A DNA stretch of 64,000 bases from Rhipicephalus microplus (Eukaryota; Arthropoda; Arachnida; Ixodida; Ixodidae), in assembly GCF_043290135.1 (NCBI RefSeq), contig NC_134709.1:68474456-68538455 (forward strand). The letters are read 5' to 3'. The notes under the pieces are model-generated. The model made no database searches, had not been told where the DNA came from, and saw only the letters and a list, made by a program, of their open reading frames with translations. Shown piece after piece: positions 54,741 to 64,000 of this stretch (its first letter is position 1; each line of letters starts with the position of its first letter). Made by a program: the position numbers and the translations under genes.

Positions 54741-56155
54741 GCGAGTATGTACCGCATTTCAGCTCTCAGCGCTTTGTTAACACCGAGAGCTTGACAACGA
54801 CGCCGTGCTAGGTGTTTCGTAACATGCGGACAAGCGGATAGGTGTCTAAGGGCGAGTATGTGCCACTGGTATGCGGTTATTATGTGCCCCAGGTTACGCA
54901 CTACGAGAACGGAGCACGCACAAGCCACGCCGTAAGGAGCTTCGCCTCTAAAACGGCTCTTCCCGCGCTTCTTTAATCGCGCTCAAGAGCATCGTCTACA
55001 CGGCGAGAGCTGTCGCACTCGCCGTGTATTTACTACCTCCGTTCGTCTGCAAGCGTGAACGTTGCGGAAATTCGAGTCTTCCAAAAATACCAAGCCTTGT
55101 AAGGAAATACCAAGCGCTTTGTTCTTTTGTCCGACACACACGCACACATCCAATCACAAACACAAACACACACACGCTGAGTAATAGCAAAGGTCACGCA
55201 AGGAAAGGAACATTTCGTTCTTTTTTTTTCCCCTAACGATAGCATCGAGATCAAAAGAACTCTTCTCCAACGATCGCGTCGCCGTTACATAGCATTGCCG
55301 CGCAGAATTCCAACAGTGGAGAACGTGTCAGCCTCAAATATTTGCCGAAAACTCGATACGCCTTCCTGTTTTGCCCTCCGCGACGCTCTTCGATTCCTGT
55401 CATTCCGTATCTCGAACGTGCCTTTTATTTCCTTTCTTTTTCTTTTTCTTTATCGGTGCTTCAACAGTTCGCGTCAGCTATCTCGGAGAGTGAAAGAAGA
55501 AAATGATTGGCGCCCAACGAAGATTCGGCTAGCCGAGAAATTCACTCGGAATTTTTCTCACCTCGAGCGAGAAAGGCTTCCGCTCCGGGCGAAAGGCGTG
55601 CCGAGTTCATCTTCACATCCGCGACGAAGTGCGAGCCTTTCGAGTCGAACGCGAGACATATAAATACAGTTGTCGCAGTAAGGAAGGTGTCACACAGTGT
55701 TGGAGTGAAATGTAATAGTGGCGAGCACCGGAAATAAGATTCTCGAACGGGAGCCGTCCTTATCTATCTCGGTGCGACGTGTTACGTTATAGTGGGCGTA
55801 CACAGCGAGAAACGCATCAAATATACACACACGCGTTTTGGGCGGTTTCATTCTGAAATACAAATAAGAAGTACCCAGCTGCGAAGTACTTTTCCGGCTC
55901 TCGTGTTCGATGTAGGCAGTAGTCCGTGAGATCGCTGATCGATCCTCTGTTGTCTACCTTTTCTTTTTCTTTTTCTGAAAAAGGAAATCTCGTGTTGAAA
56001 CGCAATAAGAGATCTAATTCACTTAGATCGTGCGCTACGACACTTCGCTAACTAGTATTTTCAGCTGCCCGTTACGGAAAACCACGAGCGAAAGTTTCGA
56101 CAGGCGGAAAGAAGTTTATTCGTGGTGAGGATTCGAGGAATGATCGAAACATCCT
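54741..56155. other. Intron, nothing recognised
   Basis: Contains a (CA)n tract at 55135-55176. The frame at 55295-55663 has no domain. No gene recognised. Confidence 0.35.
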
Positions 56156-56170
56156 GCTACACAGGGAATG

Positions 56171-56414
56171 ATTGATTTGATTGATTTGTGGGGTTTAACG
56201 TCCCAAAACCACCATATGATTATGAGAGGCGCCATAGTGGAGGCCTCCGGAAATTTAGACCGCCTGGGGGTTCGTTAACGTGCACCCAAATCTGAGCACA
56301 CAGGCCTACAGCGCTTTCGCTTCCATCGAAAATGCAGCCGCCGCAGCCGGAATTTGATCCCGCGACTTGCGGGACAATGGTCGAGCACCTTAGCCACTAG
56401 ACCACCGCGTCGTG
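56171..56414 (-). mobile_element. Ruka SINE, full length
   Basis: Minus-strand copy with head at about 56414 and a short (TGAT)n tail at 56171-56190. The B box region reads GGGATCAAATTCC. A 15-base target duplication GCTA(C/T)ACAGGGAATG lies at 56156-56170 and 56415-56429 with one difference. Confidence 0.94.
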
Positions 56415-56429
56415 GCTATACAGGGAATG

Positions 56430-58529
56430 CCGTTAATTAGGCCAAGTGCACGAATATTTACGAAATTATAGACGTCGGCCGTCGTCCAGTTTAGCTACGT
56501 CGACATTCGAAAAAGCAACTGCAAATGCAACTCACGCACAACTTATACCCGAATTTTAAGACTCTATATGTGGAAACAGGGAGATAATGAAATTGATACA
56601 TTGAGGTACAACGATGTCGCAGCAAGAACATGATCCGGTTTAATCAGTGAGATGTGGCATAGGTGTTTTCCCTTCAGTCGGCGTAGTCATGATGATGATG
56701 ATATCTAACACGGTGAGACGGGGGATAAGTGTTTTGCCTGCAGTTGGCGCAGTCATGGTGATGATGATATATCTAACACGGTTAATAATGTTACCGGAGC
56801 GTGAACTGAACAGTTGTTTCAACTCAGTATCCAAGCTTATTTTGTGCGTTATCCGAGCTATCTATGTCGTTCTAGCTGTTGTTAGAGTTTTGCGTAATCT
56901 CTCGCGTTATGTTCGGAATGCTGCCAAAACTTGCACCCCGTGTTTAGTATGGCCACAGAGCACGACGTGTGCATACGGTCACCGCCAAAAGTTTTCGAAG
57001 ACCTAGACCGAAGAATGAAGTCGCAGTAATGCTTTACTGGCTCCAGTCGCAGAAGGTCGGACAATCGACGTATGCCCGTAATTCCGACGTCGATTTTAAT
57101 ATGTGTAGTCAAATAGACGACGATGCTGAAGAAATGGTATAAGAGCGCGTTGAGAACTGCCACCTGGAGGGGCACAACACCTGCCTACTTTTTCGGGAGA
57201 ATTGAAGAGAGGTGGGAAGAAAGATAGGAGGAGAGAAAAAAATGGAAAAACAACATGAACAAAATGACAAAGACCTGGAATAAGATAAGTCAGCAGTGTA
57301 CAGAAGACAGAGTGCTCATCATCTGCCATCCCGTTTCGTACGATCATTGTTGACTACGTGCGGATCTGCCCCTTATCTCGCTAGGCTTAATTACATGCAA
57401 CGGTGAAACCAATGGTGACTGACATTAACGGCACAAAGCCACTTAGACAGGTTAGAGACAGGTAGCGTCGCCTTATGATGCCTTATTCAGAGTTTTACGA
57501 GAATGTCCGTACAAAAAATTATTAGCGCGATTGGTAGTCGTTTAATTAGGAATTTCTCCACGATCATTTCTTGTTTCTGTCTATGCCTTTTGGATCATAT
57601 GCCGTATTCATGACTGCGAAAATTAGAAAATAGGGCAGCGCACACGAAAATATATATATCGAGCAGATCTTACACTAAAGGTTCTCATTCTCCAGAAAGC
57701 AACTCTATCGGACATGACTGTGCTCTGTTCTCGGGTGGTGTACTGGGCGCCTTTAGTAATCAGTAGCCTTCAAGCATTAAACGTGCACCGAGGGTTGGCA
57801 AACGTGGCAGAGAACGGTAACAAATTCCAAGCAGTGGCGAATCGAGGAAGTTCGTAAAATCAAACACAATAGATCTGCTCGTATGATATATGGTAAATTG
57901 AGATCATTCGTTCCGCAGAGAACTTGAGCGGAAGCCGAGAACGGTGATGGACGTAAGTACGTTTCGCCCTGATTAAAATGCGCCGAATCAGAGCTTTTAG
58001 TGCAGCGTTTCGAAGTCGCATCGTAAAGACCAGTTCGCAGGTCGCGCGGCCTCGTCAGCTCCGGCTCGCGACTTCACGGGTCGGGAGCGCCTCCTGGTGC
58101 CGCTTTCACCAAGTTCGCCGGGGAGAGGTTATTTCAAACCGGTTGAAGGCGCGCGAGCTTCGCGCGCTACGTTCAGTTTTACGCTTTGCTCTTGTTAAGT
58201 CAAAATGACACTTGCACCTGCATCTTCAACTTCTTACCGGCGCCGATGCACTTGCAGGCAAGTACGAAAGATTTTGACTGGGAACGTCTTGAGCCATATC
58301 GAAGGGAGAGAGCGGAGGAGTGAAAAAATAATAACAAGCGGGGATGTTGGGGCTGTTTTTTTTATTTTTCATCAGTATGCAGTCACTTTCACCCAGTAGG
58401 CCGTACCTTTGTTTGTCGCGTTTCCCTGCCCAACATAGCGTTTTACAAAACGATGGCGGTTGCTTTTTATCACGATGAAATTTGTGCACGTCACCGGTTC
58501 TTCTCTGACATAGCTGTGTTTTCATGATT
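56430..58529. other. Intron, nothing recognised
   Basis: A near-direct repeat of about 80 bases (AGTCGGCGTAGTCATGATGATGATGATATCTAACACGG-type) occurs at 56676 and 56742. No gene-like frame. Confidence 0.35.
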
Positions 58530-58561
58530 TGTGTGTGTGTGTGTGTTGTGTGTGTGTGTGT
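58530..58561. repeat. (GT)n microsatellite
   Basis: About 15 GT units with one interruption (GTTG). Confidence 0.95.
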
Positions 58562-60990
58562 TTTCCACGGTATTTGCGGTCGTCACACAACGAAGAGCAC
58601 CTTTTAGGATCCTTTTTAAAATCACAGATCACATGGCGAATTTCAAGCGAACCTCACAGTCTTAAAACATGCAAACATCAACAGTCACTAATTTAACAAC
58701 ATCAAGGTAACGATACTCGAATCTCGATTCCACAACGCTCATTACCGATTGCAACATGGTGGTCACGGGAACCTTACCATATTCGTAATTACACACTGCC
58801 TGAATACGAGTTACCGTTTTCGTAATACCACATAGCATACTATGAGTTTCAACTCAGGTTTCACTTGGATTCCCATATATATTTGTCTTTTGTCACCGCA
58901 ATAAATGCTTCACCGCAGGACGGAGGCAAGACGAGTTACCTCCGTCCTCGATTAGCTGTCTCCTACATCCGCCATTGGATTCACTGTCGCCCTCTCTATG
59001 TCTGCGGATATATTAAACCCATTCATCCACGAAAATGGGACACCTACTCATTGGGAAAGCAACGGGCACTTTCTTCGAATGTCATGGCAGACTTTTCATC
59101 TGTATTAGTTACTGGGAAACAGAGCTCGTTTCACTAATCAACTTTCATGGCAGCAGCAAGCAGTCGCCGAGTTCGACTATTTTCCTACTCCTGAGCAGGT
59201 CAGTTATACAATATTTACTTTTTTTACTGTGCCGTGTAAATCAGTTAGGCATTGTAACAACACTGCGCTGCGTATTACAGCGTAGAAATAAAGAGAATTA
59301 AGCGAACCTGTGTTGGGCAAAAAAAAAAAAAGCGCCGAAGGCGTAGTTTATATGCCTACATCGCAAACGGAGCCAAGTTCCGGAGTCGTAAACCAAGAGT
59401 TGCTCTCTTACGGCACATAAAAACGTTTGGCATCGGGAGCGCGAGGAACAAACAAACAAAGAACAGATGGCACACGACGACATTGCGAAAGGAAGTCGAG
59501 AGCAACTGCGTAAACGCATGCTTCACTGCGAAGCGAAGCGCGCAACTGCGTGAAATGGAAACGAGCGCTCCTGCTGCCAGCCAGGCAGCGTGGCTTGCGA
59601 TGCTTGCCTCTTGCATATAGACGCAGTTCTCTGCCTTTTTTTTTTTTTGCCCTTTCATGCCTCTATTCTACCATACGCATGCATATTCTCCGCCACACTG
59701 AGCGCGCAAGGCTTTTATGTCCTACGGGTAAGGCACACGAAGCGATACGGGCGATCCCTAGCGGCCGTTCTATGCCTCTCTCTCTCTCCCAAAGCTGTTT
59801 CCAGCATAATGCGGCACCGACATTTTTTTTGTTTTTGCAGTTTTACTGCATATTCTTGATATCCTCGCTTATCTCAGTCTCCATCGCTTTCCTCTTCCTC
59901 CCTAGCGACGCCTTTTATCTTTATTTTTTCTATCTCATTCTCTCCCACCTTTATCTTTGGATGTTGATGGAGCGTAGCTCCGTAATTCCCACTACCGTGA
60001 CGCGGCAGTGAATGGGAGAAAGAAAGAGTGCGAGAGGGAAATAGATGCTCGCTCGTTTGGCGCACGCACGGGAAAGAGAGAGAAAAAAATAGATAACGGC
60101 AGGTGCGTCGCGGAAGTCATCATCGTTCGCGCGCCACGACCAATCGCGCCGCGCGAGACGGTCCGGAAACGATTGTCCGCTCTGTTTCTGCTTCGTTAGA
60201 CTCGGCACGCTTTATTCCCTTTTCCTCATCTCTGTCCCATACCATATCCACGCGCGAAATATGAATATCGGCGCGAGGCGCCCAGTATCATTCCCAGCCT
60301 CCCCGCGCCTGTAGTATACCGCGTCGTTCCTGGCACTGCCGCACCTGCACGCTATGACGCGTACGGCCCGCTATAAAAACGAAGTGAAGTTAGGATTCTG
60401 AAGCATTCCGCGAGAACGCATCGGAGGGAGTAAATGAGGCGATTTCGCGGAGATGACTGGCGAACGCGGCACGGGTTGAATGGAAAGTCGAATGAATATG
60501 CATGCCGAAGCGGGGCCTCTCGACAAACGGCCGTGTTTCGCATGCGGGGGCTTTTTTGTGCGGTGCCGTTATGTACTGGTGTTCGGGAGCAATTAAACGC
60601 CCAACTGCGAGCTGGCAGACAGCTTTATGATTAGCGTTTGCTGCGCCAAAAACGCCGCAATAGCGTTCGCCTGTAAAGCGTGCTTTACCTTTGTATGCAT
60701 CGTGATGCGGCAAAGCTACCTTGCAGAATTTGTTTATGAGGGAAAGCCGTTGTTTGTGGGGTAAGGCCGGCGCGATGTTCTCGGGAAGCAAAGCGTTGAC
60801 GTGGCCAGGAGATGTTCGCTGTTTTTCGAACCTTCCGAGCCTCGCCGCCCCCCACCTCTAAGTACGCACAAACAAATTCGAACTTTGCCTTAGTTGCGTC
60901 TCTGGTGGAAACAACGCTCAAGTGATGGAACTCACATCACTCGTTCTAGCATTCGAAAACTGCAGATGGGCTCTCGAAATAACATTCTAC
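58562..60990. other. Intron; possible retroposed A tail near 59320
   Basis: At 59286 an AATAAA is followed 35 bases later by A13 (59321-59333), which could be the tail of a retroposed transcript, but the sequence before it shows no recognisable protein. From 59500 to 60800 several overlapping frames have no domain. Confidence 0.35.
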
Positions 60991-61004
60991 TTCGTTAGTT
61001 GTGT

Positions 61005-61570
61005 GATTGAATTTAATTTATTTTAAACTTTATTCATACAGTCATTGTCTGGGATGAAGGAGCTAAAGGCAGATACGACTACCTGAAGAAGGCCCCCCTA
61101 CCCATACATTGGTCAGGGGTGGAACACTGCGGAGCATAGGCAAACACAGGTAACAATACATGGTCAAAATACAGCACACAGCATGTAGTCAATCAAAACG
61201 CAATGAGAAAAATATCTATACTCAGTACACAACAATATAACACGTCTATGAAATTGTTTTTACGAGCCCTGATGACCAATGGTACAGAACAGTATAAAAG
61301 AAATAAGAGGAGAAAAAGAACAAATGGCAATTACGCAATATAAAGAAAGGATCAGGAGCTAATCAAGTTAAATAATCTTTAACTATTTTTTTTGGAGGTG
61401 GTATGTTGAATAGTTGGCCTGAATCATATTGGCAATTTCTCGGTTGTTATTTTGGAAATGTGGCGTTAAGTAGGCAAGAGTTTGAGTATCATAATTGGTT
61501 TTGAAACATAAGTGTTCTAAGTCGATTGTGCCTTAGATGATATTGAGAAAGGACAGATGATGAAGATGGA
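61005..61570 (-). mobile_element. LINE 3' end-like sequence
   Basis: The plus strand begins TTTATTTTAAACTTTATTCATACAG, followed by a GC-richer block and an A-rich block, the usual look of a LINE 3' UTR read backwards, similar in layout to 37406-37742. Near 61400-61510 the minus frame reads HLCFKTNYDTQTLAYLTPHFQNNNREIANM, which I cannot assign. No RT motif is present. Confidence 0.4.
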
Positions 61571-62168
61571 GAGAGGACTTGATGACGGGGACAAGCGAGT
61601 GTCTTCGCACTACACGACCGGCCAAATACGTGTATGCTGACGAGAAACGAGATGACACCGATTCTGCGCTTTCATCTGAGACGCCGAAAAAAAATTTGAT
61701 GAACAATTTAGCTTTGCCCCTAATGGTAGAACGCGATAGTAATATCAAAGTCCTTCAATGCTTTTCTGGTCACGAAACTCCGCCCGAAGGTTGATATAGG
61801 GACAAAATCTGTCGCTAGAGGCGCCACCCGTCGTATGGGGGCCACAAGCCGCCGCCACTGCTGGGCTTGTATGCGCACTGCGGCCGACGTTTCGACGCGA
61901 TTGTGTGCGTGCTGTTCTTCCTGTTACCTTTTTTTAAACGTCTCTGAACGCATCAATGCCAACAAATAAATAAGTTGAAACGGGATCCAGTGTCGACGAC
62001 GAATGAGAGCTGTTTACTTTGGAACGCACGCGTAGTTTACTTGGAAGTGCGGGCCCACCTTATAAACAGCAGCGCATTAAAAGTGTTATCACACCGCGCG
62101 ATAACGCATTGTGTCAATAATTGTTTCATAGCTACATTATATGCATACTTACGATGCCTCGAAGCGGT
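61571..62168. other. Nothing recognised
   Basis: The minus frame at 61533-61748 (ending HLHHLSFLNII) may be part of the same unidentified retroposon. Nothing else is recognised. Confidence 0.3.
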
Positions 62169-62192
62169 ACTTGCGAGCTATAGCTCGCAAGT
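62169..62192. repeat. Perfect 24-base palindrome
   Basis: ACTTGCGAGCTA is followed directly by its reverse complement TAGCTCGCAAGT without a spacer. Confidence 0.95.
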
Positions 62193-62840
62193 GTTGAAAG
62201 ACGATGCTTATGCTCCATTCTCTTGATGCGAGCAGCTATTGCTTGATCTGCTCGACAACATGTTTGTATTTGCGCCCTGCCAAAGGGCGATTATGTTTAT
62301 GCGGTAGGTGAGCTTTATATTCTGGTAGGGCCGCTAATAGGGGGAGGAAGGTGAACGAAATGAAACACGACTGGGTAGTACAGGAGCAATCACATTGGTT
62401 TATATCCGGCTCGCCTCTCGCGCGCTACTACCCAAGTATTCAAATGAACTGAATGGTTGAGCCAGAAGTTTTATTCCAGACCTTTCAATTGGGTTTATAC
62501 CCAAATGCGCAGTTGTTTTGGACACACGTTTGTGAGCGCCGATCGCTTTTTTGACGCGGGGACTTTCGATGCCGAGGGCTTTCGCGACCGCTCTAAACGT
62601 GCCCAGCATTTGATTGATCACTTCTTTCCACGCAGTTTACACGGGACACCCGCCGCTTGACGTTTCCTTGTGTTTACTGTTTAGGGCATTATTATTTACC
62701 GACCGACAACCCATGATTTCTCCGGGAACGGAAGTACAGCAGCCTAATCTGGAACCACTACCGAGGTACCTCATCACACATTTGTTTTTATTTTTTGTGT
62801 GGGAGGGGGGGGGGGGAGGGCGGTTATGATTTAAGGCAAG
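62193..62840. other. Nothing recognised
   Basis: A G-rich tract (two G runs with one A) lies at 62804-62821. No gene or repeat recognised. Confidence 0.35.
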
Positions 62841-62944
62841 CAATAAATCTTAAATTTGGTGCTAATGATACGCCGCCCAGTAGTCAGGTGTGTACTTATG
62901 AATGGGAGAATCACATATGGTGCATGTAATGGGGAGAAAGTTGG

Positions 62945-63600
62945 AAAGCATTTATTTACACAAAATAAACTGAGAACAACACTTTGGAGAAGAAAATCAC
63001 TAGAAACTATTGCAGCTGTTCTGAGCAATGTTACACAATCTGTGACTCTACTGTACAATGTGTATTTCGTTTCATTAACAGCTGCACTCTGCCTTAGCTC
63101 ACTGCCTAAAATAAACTGTATTTGAATATACACTATTTACACTATATGCAGATAAATATGAATAGTACGAAAATATTACAGTGTAATGTATACAAGATAT
63201 ACAACACTATATACAAATGGGAAGGCGTGCTCACATACACAGCCATTATGCTTAACACTGTGGCTTCCGCCCACCACTTGCAGGGCATGATCTGCGCACA
63301 GTTGCCCGCGAGGCTTTGTTTTTTTTCTCGAGTGAAGAAATGTAATCTACATCTCAAAAAAAAAGTGTACAACCTCAGCTGTTGTCCCTAAAAAGTGCAA
63401 CAGACAACCTACACTTGCTGACGCTGTGCGGCTGTCGAGCAAAATGCCCTCAACAATCCTCGCGTGCCGTCCGCCATGCCGTCCACCTTGAGCACGGTGC
63501 ACTGGCACATGAAGTTCGCGTTTCGCTGATGCAGAAACCGCGAGCTGCCACCACACCACGCCTTCGGGATGCCGCCGCGGCCAGTGCGTTCCGCCGGGCG
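62945..63600 (-). CDS. Candidate terminal exon and 3' UTR of an unknown gene
   Basis: The minus frame ending at 63409 reads GIPKAWCGGSSRFLHQRNANFMCQ...LLRAFCSTAAQRQQV and has the GC-rich character of tick coding exons, while 62945-63405 is AT-rich and unique-looking like a 3' UTR, with AATAAA (minus) near 62950. No domain is recognised and I could not find a convincing acceptor; TCCTAG at about 63626 is the only nearby candidate. All three minus frames stay open for more than 40 codons here, so the frame itself is uncertain. If real, the gene is antisense to ROR or lies beyond it. Confidence 0.25.
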
Positions 63601-63639
63601 CAGCGGGGCGATGGCCCCCCTAGGACGGCTTGCGCCGCG

Positions 63640-64000
63640 TAGCGGCCGCTCTTGGCCCCATATCAAGCTCTCCCATAGAGTGACGGAGAAGTTTCGTGAC
63701 CAGAACGGTATTAAGGGACTGTGGTAATATCTACACACAAACACACGCACACGCACGCATACTTTGCTTTCTCAGTCGCTAGCTTGCCTTCGCTTCCCGG
63801 TGAAGGCAAACTGAGCCAGGATGCTTAACGCCCTCCGTCCCTTAGGAACGAAGCGCCTTAGCTTCTCACGATGTTTGTTGAGGCTTTCTGTTCGTCGCTT
63901 CCCGTCGGACCCGAAACACAGATGTCACATACGTAGAGCGTTCATAGCGCACATATACGTTATGGGAGCCGTGAGCTGGCCGATCACAGAAAAGAGAGGA
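63640..64000. other. Nothing recognised
   Basis: A short (CA)n lies at 63734-63760. The window ends without a further feature. Confidence 0.35.

Noticed and set aside
40588..64000. Frizzled-like, kringle or kinase exons of ROR
   Set aside because: I looked for Cys-rich and kinase motifs next to splice sites on the + strand and found none; they are probably beyond the window.

Overview
The window reads as a hard-tick genome (Ixodida, close to Rhipicephalus). This rests on eight copies of the tick tRNA-derived SINE family Ruka (head CCCCGCCGCGGTGGTCTAG, B box GGTTCGATTCC, ATCA tail), several families of RNase H-bearing and RNase H-less LINEs, solo LTRs, and gene-poor sequence that is almost wholly intron and repeat.

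The only host gene I can place with confidence runs on the + strand. Three exons (1357-1516, 39323-39381, 40150-40587) splice together in frame into part of the extracellular region of a ROR-family receptor tyrosine kinase: a Pro/Ser/Thr-rich linker followed by a complete Ig domain with the ROR signature (WYKNDAPV ... YGSRLRI ... DTGYYRC). The introns are about 37.8 kb and 768 bases, and the intron after the Ig exon is still open at the window end. Frizzled, kringle, membrane and kinase exons are not seen. A weak case exists for the last exon of a minus-strand gene at 63409-63600 with its 3' UTR down to about 62945.

The rest is mobile DNA. 2.7-4.8 kb: decayed LINE. 6.5-7.2 kb: two LINE tails back to back. 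11.3-12.4 kb: two SINEs with target duplications. 12.9-17.2 kb: an apparently intact, minus-strand CR1/L2-like LINE. 17.3-20.6 kb: LINE tail, (ATCT)n array, dispersed repeat and two non-Ruka tRNA SINEs. 21.8-23.4 kb: two Ruka copies and a composite GGAY minisatellite element. 26.9-28.2 kb: RNase H LINE pseudogene. 30-38 kb: repeat pieces, including the second composite GGAY element and a LINE tail. 43.5-46.1 kb: LTR and RNase H LINE. 47.5-48.6 kb: long copy of the GCGAAGCATT repeat. 49.5-56.4 kb: another SINE family, a LINE relic, two Ruka copies, a 923-base solo LTR with TTAC target duplication, and a third GGAY element. From 56.4 kb on there is little that I recognise.

The most interesting object is the LINE at 12.9-17.2 kb. 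ORF1 carries a perfect 2A-like ribosome-skipping motif behind a hydrophobic stretch. ORF1 and ORF2 lie in the same frame, separated by one UAG followed by CAAUCC, close to the tobamovirus readthrough context, and ORF2 has no AUG before its endonuclease. The element therefore looks built to make several proteins from one frame by skipping and readthrough. Several strong hairpins and palindromes are also listed, none explained by the genes.
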